DNA of 64,000 nt from Thermodesulfovibrio sp. Its GTDB lineage: Bacteria > Nitrospirota > Thermodesulfovibrionia > Thermodesulfovibrionales > Thermodesulfovibrionaceae. Under the pieces are notes generated by a model. That model did no database searches, was not told where the DNA came from, and saw nothing but the letters and a program-made list of their open reading frames with translations. A program made the position numbers and the translations under genes. The DNA lies in NCBI GenBank assembly GCA_020725335.1, contig DYFF01000007.1:186001-250000 (forward strand), in the 5' to 3' direction. How positions within the stretch are numbered: position 1 is the stretch's first letter; each line of letters starts with the position of its first letter. Below are positions 45,589 to 53,352 of this stretch, piece by piece.

Positions 45589-46345
45589 AATAATTGCTCT
45601 TTCTAAGGAATATGCAGAACTAAAACTAATAGGTGCTATCGAATCTAAAATTAGTCCTAAAATAGGCTCAGATGCAGGATTAGTTGCAGGAATTGGGCAG
45701 TTAGGAGTAGAAATAACATCTGACCTAAAAAAAATCATTAAAAATACTGACATTGTTGTAAATTTCACATCTCCTGAAGCTACTCTGGAACATCTTGAAA
45801 TTGTTAAGAAATCAAAAAAACCAATTGTAATTGGTACCACAGGATTTAGCAACGAACAATTAATAACAATTCAGAAAATCTCAAAAGAAATACCTATAGT
45901 TCTCTCACCTAATATGAGTATTGGCGTTAATCTTTTGTTTAAAATCCTTAAGGATGTGGCAAAAATTCTTGGAGATGATTATGATGTAGAAATCTTAGAA
46001 GCTCATCATAGAATGAAAAAGGATGCTCCGAGTGGAACAGCTATAAAAATGGCAAAAGTAATTGCCGAAGCTTTAGGAAGGAATTTTGATGAAGTAGCTG
46101 TTTATGCAAGAAAAGGAATAATTGGTGAGAGAACCAAAAAAGAAATCGGAATTCAAACAGTAAGGGCAGGAGATATTGTTGGAGAGCATACAGTTATTTT
46201 TGGAGGATTAGGAGAAAGAATAGAAATAACCCATAAAGCATCAAGTAGAGACACATTTGCAAGAGGAGCACTTAAGGCAGCTATATGGCTTTATGGGAAA
46301 CCCGCAGGCTTTTACGATATGGGAGATGTACTTGGAATAAAATAA
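45542..46345 (+). CDS. dapB: 4-hydroxy-tetrahydrodipicolinate reductase
   Basis: DapB reduces the DapA product with NAD(P)H in lysine/DAP synthesis. The 267-residue enzyme has the nucleotide fold VCGAAGRMGSRI, VVNFTSPEATLEHL, VIGTTGFS and EAHHRMKKDAPSGTAIKMA, the substrate-binding signature. GAGGAGGG precedes the ATG inside yacG. A strong bidirectional terminator follows the stop codon. Confidence 0.96.
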   Translation: MIKLTVCGAAGRMGSRIIALSKEYAELKLIGAIESKISPKIGSDAGLVAGIGQLGVEITSDLKKIIKNTDIVVNFTSPEATLEHLEIVKKSKKPIVIGTTGFSNEQLITIQKISKEIPIVLSPNMSIGVNLLFKILKDVAKILGDDYDVEILEAHHRMKKDAPSGTAIKMAKVIAEALGRNFDEVAVYARKGIIGERTKKEIGIQTVRAGDIVGEHTVIFGGLGERIEITHKASSRDTFARGALKAAIWLYGKPAGFYDMGDVLGIK

Positions 46346-46350
46346 AATAA

Positions 46351-46376
46351 AAAAGGGAGGGATTGCCCTCCCTTTT
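46351..46376. terminator. Bidirectional rho-independent terminator of dapB and the ferritin-like gene
   Basis: AAAAGGGAGGG (46351-46361), loop ATTG, CCCTCCCTTTT (46366-46376) form a perfect 11-bp stem with A and T tracts on either side, suitable in both directions. The stop codon of the convergent ferritin-like gene (46377-46375) is part of the structure. Confidence 0.85.
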
Positions 46377-46860
46377 ATCCTTCCACAATAGAAAACTCTT
46401 TCCACATGAACCAATTGCCTGTATCTTTCATAAAGTTATATGTTTCTGAAAAAATTTTATAATGTTGTTCTTCTTCAAAAATTAGTCTTTCAAAGAGTTT
46501 CTTTTCTTTTTCTGTAGTTACTTCATTTATAATCTTTTTATAAAACTCTATGCCCTCCTTTTCCATATCCATAGCAATTCTAAATGCCTCGAGGTCATCA
46601 GAAAGAGCTTTAACTCTTTCCATCATTTCATTTTTCATCTCTTCAAATATTGTTTTGACTGCCTTTATAGGATTAGCCTCCTTAATTGTTAGTTCAAATC
46701 CTTTAACCACCTCTTCTATCATCTTTATGTGATTTTTTTCATCCTCTGATATAATAAAAAACATTTTTTTACCTACAGGATGAGAAACTTTTTCAGATGC
46801 TTCCTTATAAAACCTTACTGCATCTGTTTCCATCTTTAAAGCAAGTTCAACTGATTTCAT
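46375..46860 (-). CDS. Ferritin-like di-iron protein (erythrin domain, no rubredoxin part)
   Basis: The 161-residue four-helix protein has two E-x-x-H di-iron half-sites per motif region: ALKMETDAVRFYKEA with SEDEKNHIKMIEE, and MDMEKEGIEFYKKI with FEEEQHYKIF. This matches the rubrerythrin/ferritin-like erythrin domain. Unlike classical rubrerythrin it lacks a C-terminal rubredoxin, but a free rubredoxin gene lies 13 bp upstream in the same operon, suggesting a split peroxide reductase. The stop codon lies within the shared terminator. Confidence 0.87.
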   Translation of the reverse strand: MKSVELALKMETDAVRFYKEASEKVSHPVGKKMFFIISEDEKNHIKMIEEVVKGFELTIKEANPIKAVKTIFEEMKNEMMERVKALSDDLEAFRIAMDMEKEGIEFYKKIINEVTTEKEKKLFERLIFEEEQHYKIFSETYNFMKDTGNWFMWKEFSIVEG

Positions 46861-46873
46861 TTAATCCTCCTAA

Positions 46874-47035
46874 TTACCCCTCCGGTTCAAACATGTCTTT
46901 TGTAGCCCCGCATACAGGACAGTTCCATGTGTCAGGTAGATTTTCAAAGGATGTTCCAGGAGCTATTCCATTGTCAGGGTCTCCCTGTGCTGGATCATAA
47001 ACATAACCACATACGCTACATTTGTACTTTTTCAT
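46874..47035 (-). CDS. Rubredoxin
   Basis: This short gene encodes 53 residues: [20 protein letters not shown], then [20 protein letters not shown]. The two CxxC pairs (CSVCG, CPVCG) that bind one iron, and the aromatic core residues, are all present. AAGGAGG precedes the ATG at 47035. The protein is a one-electron carrier of anaerobes and probably donates electrons to the adjacent ferritin-like di-iron protein. It is divergent from the PBP1A gene. Confidence 0.96.
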   Translation of the reverse strand: MKKYKCSVCGYVYDPAQGDPDNGIAPGTSFENLPDTWNCPVCGATKDMFEPEG

Positions 47036-47103
47036 ATCATACCTCCTTCAATTATATTAGAATTATTATAAACTAATTTATTTCAATTTAGCAAAAGCTA
47101 TCA

Positions 47104-47112
47104 TGTTATAAT
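47104..47112 (+). promoter_or_regulatory. PBP1A promoter, leaderless layout
   Basis: TGT-TATAAT (47104-47112) is a perfect extended -10 that ends 7 bases before the ATG at 47120, so transcription should start at the ATG itself. No -35 match and no Shine-Dalgarno are seen, consistent with an extended -10 promoter and leaderless mRNA. Confidence 0.6.
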
Positions 47113-47119
47113 AAAATTT

Positions 47120-49303
47120 ATGAAATTTAAATTAATTATATTTATAATTATCATACTAATTGCGTTCTTAGCAGGGGCTGGTTTTGCAATATTTAGAGAT
47201 ATCCCATCAATTAAAGATTTTGATAAAGTAAAAACACCCCAAGGAACAAAAGTTTATGCTGATGATGGAACCTTAATTGGAGAATTTAAAATTCAAAAGG
47301 GTATCTACGTTTCAATAAAACAAATACCAAAACACTTAATTGATGCCGTTATAGCTGTAGAGGATTCGAGATTCTGGAAACATAAGGGAATTGACTATAT
47401 TGGGATAGGTAGGGCACTTGTTACTGATATTCTTCATATGCAACTAAAAGAAGGAGGAAGTACTATAACTCAACAACTAGCAAAAATAATGTTTCTTACA
47501 CCAGAAAAAACAATATCAAGAAAAATTAAAGAAGCATATTTAGCAATTAAAATAGAAAGAGAATTAAGTAAAGAAAAGATCCTCGAACTTTATTTAAATA
47601 ATGTTTATTTTGGACACGGAGCCTACGGAGTTGAAATGGCATCAAAAATTTATTTTGGCAAATCTGTCACTAATATAAATCTTGCTGAAGCAGCCTTGCT
47701 TGCTGCATTAATAAAAGCTCCGAATGCTTATTCTCCATACAATGATTTAGTTAAAGCTAAACAACGCCAGGAAACTGTCCTTGAAAGAATGGAAAAAGAA
47801 GAATTAATAACACCACAGGAAAGAAAAAGAGCCTCTTCTCAAGAAATTCATCTGAGTTCACTAAGAATTTCAACTGAAAATTATAACTATTTTCTTGAAT
47901 TTGTAAGAAAACAACTAGAAGAAAATTTTGATGTAGATAAAATTTATAAAGGCAATCTAAGGATATACACTACACTTGACACTAATGCTCAAATCTCTGC
48001 ACAAAAAGCCCTACAGGCAGGACTTAGAGAAGTAGATAAACGAATTGGTTGGAGAGGACCTATTGGAAAAGTATCAATAAAAAATGATGAAAAGGAACAA
48101 AAAGTTGCTTTTTCACCATCACAAGGAGATATTGCAAAAGGCATTGTTCTTTCAGTAACGAATAATCAAGCTATTATCAAAGCAAGAGGATTAAAAGGCA
48201 AATTAAACCTACAAGATGCTCAGTGGGCAAGTAAAGTAATAGATTCTTCCGGGAAAATTAAAACTTTTAAAAATTTTAAACTTACGGATATTCTCTCTCC
48301 TGGTGATATAATAATGGTAAAATTTAAATCTGTTGGCAAAGAAATTGTTTTTTCTCTTGAACAAGAGCCTGAGATAGAGGGAGCATTAGTTGCTTTAGAC
48401 CCTCAAAATGGATATATACGGGCGATGGTGGGTGGATATAATTTCCAAAGAGGGGAGTTTAACAGAGCAGTTTATGCAAAAAGACAACCTGGAAGCTCCT
48501 TTAAACCATTTGTTTATGCCACCGCGATAGAAAAAGGATTTACACCGGAAAATACTATACTTGATGAACCAATAAGTTACAGAACAGGGCTCAAAGAATG
48601 GACACCATCAAATTATGATGGTGAATTTTGGGGAGAAATAACTTTAAGAAGAGCCTTAGCTTTCTCAAGAAATGTTCCAACTGTTAGGTTAGCAGAGACG
48701 CTTAGAGTAGAATCCATAATAAACTTAGCTAAAAGAGCAGGAATTACATCTGAAATGCCAGCTGATTTAACTATTGCTCTTGGAAGTCTTAGTATATCTC
48801 CATTGGAATTAACCTCAGCATTTGCTGTTTTCGCTAATGGGGGTAAAAAAATAAAACCAATCGCAATAAAATATGTAACTGATGCCACAGGGAAAATTTT
48901 ACTACAAAATGAACCTGAACTTCAGGAAACTATCTCTCCAGAAGTTGCTTTTACAATAACGAATATGCTTAAAGATGTTGTTACTTATGGTACAGGGACA
49001 AGAGCTAATATAGGAAGACCTGTAGCAGGAAAAACCGGAACAAGCAATGACTTTAAGGATGCATGGTTTATCGGTTATACACCTCAACTCGTAGCAGGAG
49101 TTTGGGTTGGCTATGATGATATGAGAAAAAGTCTTGGTCAAGGTGAAGCTGGTGGTAGAGTATCTGCACCTATTTGGGCTCAATTTATGAAAGAAGCTCT
49201 TACTAATAAAGAACCTCAAGACTTTGTATTAACTGTATCAGAATCCTCCGAAAGCTCAAAAAATCAAGAAGCTAATAAAAATATCAATCAATCAACCAAC
49301 TAA
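47120..49303 (+). CDS. Penicillin-binding protein 1A (transglycosylase/transpeptidase)
   Basis: The 727-residue bifunctional class A PBP polymerises and cross-links peptidoglycan. It has one N-terminal membrane helix (LIIFIIIILIAFLAGAGF), GT51 motifs with the catalytic Glu81 in VEDSRFWKHKG, GGSTITQQLAK, a linker domain, and transpeptidase motifs SxxK in PGSSFKPFVY, SRN in FSRNVPTV and KTGTS. The tail is Ser/Asn rich. It is a single-gene start, divergent from rubredoxin and followed 31 bp later by the ketopantoate reductase gene. Confidence 0.95.
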   Translation: MKFKLIIFIIIILIAFLAGAGFAIFRDIPSIKDFDKVKTPQGTKVYADDGTLIGEFKIQKGIYVSIKQIPKHLIDAVIAVEDSRFWKHKGIDYIGIGRALVTDILHMQLKEGGSTITQQLAKIMFLTPEKTISRKIKEAYLAIKIERELSKEKILELYLNNVYFGHGAYGVEMASKIYFGKSVTNINLAEAALLAALIKAPNAYSPYNDLVKAKQRQETVLERMEKEELITPQERKRASSQEIHLSSLRISTENYNYFLEFVRKQLEENFDVDKIYKGNLRIYTTLDTNAQISAQKALQAGLREVDKRIGWRGPIGKVSIKNDEKEQKVAFSPSQGDIAKGIVLSVTNNQAIIKARGLKGKLNLQDAQWASKVIDSSGKIKTFKNFKLTDILSPGDIIMVKFKSVGKEIVFSLEQEPEIEGALVALDPQNGYIRAMVGGYNFQRGEFNRAVYAKRQPGSSFKPFVYATAIEKGFTPENTILDEPISYRTGLKEWTPSNYDGEFWGEITLRRALAFSRNVPTVRLAETLRVESIINLAKRAGITSEMPADLTIALGSLSISPLELTSAFAVFANGGKKIKPIAIKYVTDATGKILLQNEPELQETISPEVAFTITNMLKDVVTYGTGTRANIGRPVAGKTGTSNDFKDAWFIGYTPQLVAGVWVGYDDMRKSLGQGEAGGRVSAPIWAQFMKEALTNKEPQDFVLTVSESSESSKNQEANKNINQSTN

Positions 49304-49334
49304 CCCTTTATTACCAAGATAAAATGGTGTTGGT

Positions 49335-50297
49335 ATGAATATACTTGTTTTTGGATTAGGCGCATTAGGAACTGTTTTTGCAACTTCTTTAAAAGCCTCT
49401 GGTGAGAATGTGTTCGGAGTTACAAAGAGTAAATATATAGAAAAAATTAAAAATAAAAGACTACATATAAAGGGACTCTTTGGAGAAAAAGAAGCTTTCT
49501 TAGATGAAATCTTTAAAGATCCTAAAGATATTGTAGACAAAAATTTTGATCTTATCATCGTAGCTGTAAAATCATATGATACAGAAACTGTTATCAAACA
49601 AATTAAACAACTCCTTAATGAAAAAACTCTTGTTTTACTTGCTCAGAATGGGTATGGGAATTATGAATTAGCAAGTTACATATTAGGTAAGGATAAGGTG
49701 ATTCTCTCAAGAGTAATATTTGGAGCTAAAATTATAGAAACCGGTTCAGCAGAAGTAACAGTCTTTGCTGATGATATTGTGATCGGTCAACCAGATCACG
49801 CAATTCCTAATGAAAAATTAGAAGATATTGCTAAATTATTTAACAAAGCCGGTATTCCCACTAAAGTATCTGAAAATGTTTATACTATACTTTGGGATAA
49901 AATACTTTATAACTGTGCATTAAATCCATTGGGAGCTATATTAAAATGCACTTATGGTGACTTAGCTGATCATAAAGAGTCAAGAGAAATAATGAATAAA
50001 ATAATAGAAGAGATTTTTACTGTAACAAAAGCAAATGGAATAAAACTTAATTGGCAATGTGGAGAGGATTACTTAAAATTTTTTTACGAAAAACTTGTTC
50101 CTCCTACAGCAAAACATTTTCCTTCAATGTATTATGATATCCAAAATGGGAAAAAAACAGAAATCGACTCACTAAACGGAGCCATTGTTAATCTCGGTAA
50201 AATATTAGGAATAAGTGTTCCAGTCAATGAAACCATTACAAATGTTATAAAAACTTTGGAAAGTATTGCACTAAAAAACTTATCAAAAAATATCTAA
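49335..50297 (+). CDS. panE: 2-dehydropantoate 2-reductase
   Basis: Ketopantoate reductase of 320 residues makes pantoate for coenzyme A synthesis using NADPH. The N-terminal dinucleotide fold is NILVFGLGALGTVFATSLKA, then VKSYDTETVI, NGYGNYE and the C-terminal helical domain NALGA-type segment ILYNCALNPLGAILKCTYG, FPSMYYDIQNGKKTEIDSLN. The family includes other 2-oxoacid reductases, so the substrate is likely but not certain. The start has only a weak GGTGTTGGT. Confidence 0.88.
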   Translation: MNILVFGLGALGTVFATSLKASGENVFGVTKSKYIEKIKNKRLHIKGLFGEKEAFLDEIFKDPKDIVDKNFDLIIVAVKSYDTETVIKQIKQLLNEKTLVLLAQNGYGNYELASYILGKDKVILSRVIFGAKIIETGSAEVTVFADDIVIGQPDHAIPNEKLEDIAKLFNKAGIPTKVSENVYTILWDKILYNCALNPLGAILKCTYGDLADHKESREIMNKIIEEIFTVTKANGIKLNWQCGEDYLKFFYEKLVPPTAKHFPSMYYDIQNGKKTEIDSLNGAIVNLGKILGISVPVNETITNVIKTLESIALKNLSKNI

Positions 50298-50514
50298 TTT
50301 TTCTATTTCCTCATTTAGCCTTATTATTTTTATAAAGGATTTATATTGCCTTGTCTGTCTTTCGTAGTTTATACTTCTTACTCAGATATGGTCGCGATCT
50401 CCTCTGCTTACTTTTTGCTTAATTCCTAAAATAATAGGAGATAATGGTTGCCTTCTTTGTCAATTATGTGAAAACATCCCGTTTTCAGCAAGATTATTTT
50501 TGAGGAAAGGCGAA
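50296..50514 (+). repeat. Dispersed intergenic repeat, copy A
   Basis: This intergenic stretch between panE and the aminotransferase gene is collinear with the reverse complement of 62238-62398. Matching blocks are AATTTTTCTATTTC (50296-50309), a GGATTTATA, TAATAGGA, a 25-base block at 50446-50470 (23/25) and a 28-base block at 50482-50509 (27/28). Copy A has about 60 extra bases in its middle. A 6-bp hairpin (GAAAAC/GTTTTC) lies between the last two blocks but is not kept in copy B. It may be an insertion sequence remnant or MITE. No reading frame is apparent. Confidence 0.8.
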
Positions 50515-50563
50515 GTATTCTAATTTTTTAAAGTTGTGGTAATATATATATCTATTAACCATA

Positions 50564-50579
50564 AAAATTTCGAAATTTT
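50564..50579. promoter_or_regulatory. Perfect 16-bp palindrome before the aminotransferase ribosome site
   Basis: AAAATTTCGAAATTTT is perfectly self-complementary and ends one base before AGGAGG of the aminotransferase-serA-purA-comF operon. It could be an operator or a weak stem near the ribosome site. Low complexity means chance cannot be excluded. Confidence 0.35.
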
Positions 50580-50590
50580 AGGAGGTTGAA

Positions 50591-51745
50591 ATGATTTTAA
50601 AAAGATATCTTCTTGCACCAGGTCCTACTCCTGTCCCACCGGAAGTTCTTCTTAGTATGGCTATGCCAATTATTCATCATCGTAGTCCTGATTTTTTGCC
50701 TATTCTTGATTCAGCTAAAAAGGGACTTCAATGGATTTATCAAACAAAAAATGATGTATTAATACTATGTTCAACAGGAACAGGTGGGATGGTTGCAGCA
50801 GTTAATAATTTCTTTTCACCTGGTGAAAAAGTGCTTGTAATAAATGGTGGTAAATTTGGAGAAAGATGGGTAAAAATTGCTCAAGCTTATGGATTGAATG
50901 TGGTAGAAATTCCAGTAGAATGGGGATATTCTGTGGATGTAAACAGAGTAGAAGAAGAATTAAAGAAACATTCAGATATTAAAGGTGTTTTAATTCAAGC
51001 AAGTGAAACTTCTACAGGTGTATATCATGACATTGAATTAGTAGGTAAACTTGTAAAGCAATATGATGATACATTGTTCATAGTTGATTCTATTTCTGCT
51101 TTAGTTGCCCACGATATAAAAACCGATGAATGGGGAATTGATGTGATGGTAAGCGGTGCGCAGAAAGGATTTATGTTGCCTCCTGGCCTTGCTTTTATAA
51201 GTGTTAGCGAAAAAGCATGGAAGAGAAATGAAAAATCCAAATCCCCAAGATTTTACTTCAATCTTAAAAAAGAAAGAGAAAATCTTGCTAAAAACCAGAC
51301 TAATTTTACCTCTGCGGTTTCTCTAATTATCGGACTTAATGAAGCTATAAAAATAATGCAAAAAGAAGGACTTGAAAATATATTTCGCAGACACGCCCTC
51401 TTAGCCTATGCAACCAGAGAAGCAGTTAAGGAAATAGGGTTAAATCTTTTTCCAAAAGGAACTCCGAGCAATGCAGTAACTGCAATAGAAGCTCCACAAG
51501 GAATAGATGGGCAGGTTATATATAAAACTCTAAGAGAAAAACATGGTGTAACAGCAGCTGGTGGCCAGGATAAACTTAAAGGTAAAGTTTTCCGTTTTGC
51601 TCATCTTGGTTATGCTGATAAATTTGATGTAATAGTGGGAATCTCTGCCCTTGAAATGACACTTAAAGAACTTGGCTATTCAGTTATTTTCGGAAAAGGT
51701 GTTGCAAAAGCAGAAGAAATTTTTTCAAAGGAGGAACAAAAGTGA
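50591..51745 (+). CDS. Class V aminotransferase, probable phosphoserine/serine-type
   Basis: The 384-residue PLP enzyme begins LLAPGPTPVPPEVLLSMAMP, has STGTGGMVAAVNN for phosphate binding, and the PLP lysine in VSGAQKGFMLPPGLAF. It falls in the serine-pyruvate/alanine-glyoxylate aminotransferase family. Because it overlaps serA by 4 bp, it is the likely second-step enzyme of serine synthesis (3-phosphohydroxypyruvate amination), replacing a standard SerC, as in several thermophiles and methanogens. That role is inference from context. AGGAGG precedes the ATG. Confidence 0.87.
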   Translation: MILKRYLLAPGPTPVPPEVLLSMAMPIIHHRSPDFLPILDSAKKGLQWIYQTKNDVLILCSTGTGGMVAAVNNFFSPGEKVLVINGGKFGERWVKIAQAYGLNVVEIPVEWGYSVDVNRVEEELKKHSDIKGVLIQASETSTGVYHDIELVGKLVKQYDDTLFIVDSISALVAHDIKTDEWGIDVMVSGAQKGFMLPPGLAFISVSEKAWKRNEKSKSPRFYFNLKKERENLAKNQTNFTSAVSLIIGLNEAIKIMQKEGLENIFRRHALLAYATREAVKEIGLNLFPKGTPSNAVTAIEAPQGIDGQVIYKTLREKHGVTAAGGQDKLKGKVFRFAHLGYADKFDVIVGISALEMTLKELGYSVIFGKGVAKAEEIFSKEEQK

Positions 51746-53331
51746 AGGTTCTTGTTAGCGATAACATTTCACAGAAAGGTGTTGATATTCTGAAAAAAGC
51801 CGGACTTGAAGTAGATGTAAAAACAGGGCTTAAACCTGAAGAACTAAAATCAATAATAGGTGAATATGATGCGTTGATTATAAGGAGTGCCACAAAAGTA
51901 ACTGCTGAAATTATTGACGCTGCTGATAAACTTAAAGTAATTGGAAGAGCAGGAACAGGAGTTGATAATGTAGATAAAGTTGCTGCGACTAAAAAAGGAA
52001 TCGTAGTAATGAACACTCCAGGGGGAAATACCATTACAACTGCAGAGCATACTATTGCAATGCTATTTTCACTTGCCAGAAGAATTCCTCAAGCTTCTGC
52101 ATCAATGAAATCTTGGAAATGGGAAAAGAAAAAATTCATGGGCGTTGAACTTTTTAATAAAACCATCGGAATTATAGGGCTTGGCAGAATAGGAACAGAG
52201 GTCGCAAAAAGAACTCAATGCATGGGAATGAATGTTTTAGCCTACGATCCATTCCTAAGTGATGAAAGAGCAGAGGAACTTGGTATTACTAAAACTGACC
52301 TTGATAGAATCTTTGCTGAAGCAGACTTCATAACTATACATACACCCTTGACAGCAGAAACAAAGTATTTAATAAACAAAGAAACAATCGCAAAAATGAA
52401 GAAAGGTGTGTATATAATTAACTGTGCTCGCGGCGGGATAATAAATGAAAAAGATATATATGAAGCAATCAAGGAAGGCAAAGTAGCAGGCGTTGCTCTT
52501 GATGTTTTTGAAAAAGAACCACCAGAGGAAGGATATCCTTTAGTAGCCGATGAAAGAGTAATATGCACTCCACATCTTGGTGCTTCAACCTTGGAGGCAC
52601 AGGAAAATGTCGCTGTTGCCATAGCAGAACAAATTGTTGATTATCTCTTAAATGGAACTATACGAAATGCTGTTAATTTTCCATCAATACCCTTTGATCA
52701 AGTTCCGCTTATTCGCCCATATCTTGTTCTTCTTGAAAGAATGGGTAGTTTTGCATCACAAATCTTTTCAAAGAGTATAAAACAGATACAAATAGAATAT
52801 CTTGGTGAAATTTCTACACTAAATACCCAGGCTTTAACTGCAGCAGCTCTAAAAGGAATTTTAGACCCTATATTAGGCGAACCAGTTAATTATGTTAATG
52901 CTTCCTTTATTGCAAAAGAAAGAGGCATTGAGGTAAAAGAAATAAAGGGTAAAGAAGCTGGAGACTACCAAAGCTTAGTAAAAGTAATACTCCTATCAAA
53001 AGATGATAAAACAGTAATTGCTGGAACACTTCTAAGTAGAAAAGATCCAAGGATTGTTCAGATTAATGATATTTCAATGGAAATTATTCCTGAAGGTAAT
53101 ATGATTTTTATGAGAAACCATGACCGTCCTGGTGTTATCGGTAATATAGGAACCCTACTTGGGAAAAATAACATCAACATAGGACATATGCATTTTGGAA
53201 GAAAAGAAGTAGGTGGTATAGCTTTTTCTGTTATAAGCATAGATGCCTCTTTAACTGATGAAATAATTGAGCAAATCAAGAAACTTCCAAATGTTCTGGA
53301 AGTAAAACCTGTATACATATCTGGTCACTAA
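51742..53331 (+). CDS. serA: D-3-phosphoglycerate dehydrogenase, long form
   Basis: SerA oxidises 3-phosphoglycerate with NAD in the first step of serine synthesis. The 529-residue protein starts with GTG after AGGAGG and has the NAD fold (GIIGLGRIGTEVAKR), catalytic GRAGTGVDNVD, NCARGGIINE and CTPHLGASTLEAQ. An allosteric substrate-binding domain is followed by a C-terminal ACT domain (NHDRPGVIGNIGTLLGKNNIN) that normally senses serine. It overlaps the aminotransferase by 4 bp. Confidence 0.96.
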   Translation: MKVLVSDNISQKGVDILKKAGLEVDVKTGLKPEELKSIIGEYDALIIRSATKVTAEIIDAADKLKVIGRAGTGVDNVDKVAATKKGIVVMNTPGGNTITTAEHTIAMLFSLARRIPQASASMKSWKWEKKKFMGVELFNKTIGIIGLGRIGTEVAKRTQCMGMNVLAYDPFLSDERAEELGITKTDLDRIFAEADFITIHTPLTAETKYLINKETIAKMKKGVYIINCARGGIINEKDIYEAIKEGKVAGVALDVFEKEPPEEGYPLVADERVICTPHLGASTLEAQENVAVAIAEQIVDYLLNGTIRNAVNFPSIPFDQVPLIRPYLVLLERMGSFASQIFSKSIKQIQIEYLGEISTLNTQALTAAALKGILDPILGEPVNYVNASFIAKERGIEVKEIKGKEAGDYQSLVKVILLSKDDKTVIAGTLLSRKDPRIVQINDISMEIIPEGNMIFMRNHDRPGVIGNIGTLLGKNNINIGHMHFGRKEVGGIAFSVISIDASLTDEIIEQIKKLPNVLEVKPVYISGH

Positions 53332-53352
53332 CTCAATTAAGGAGAAGATTAT

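Noticed and set aside
48613-49219. Minus-strand open frames opposite the PBP1A transpeptidase domain
   Set aside because: They are shadows of a strongly conserved gene, with no ribosome sites and improbable composition.
50298-50590. T-box or serine riboswitch before the aminotransferase operon
   Set aside because: No T-box sequence (AGGGTGGAACCGCG-like) or antiterminator is present; the homology to 62238-62398 explains most of the gap.
51850-52622. Several minus-strand open frames opposite serA
   Set aside because: They mirror the conserved NAD-binding domain of serA and have no independent support.
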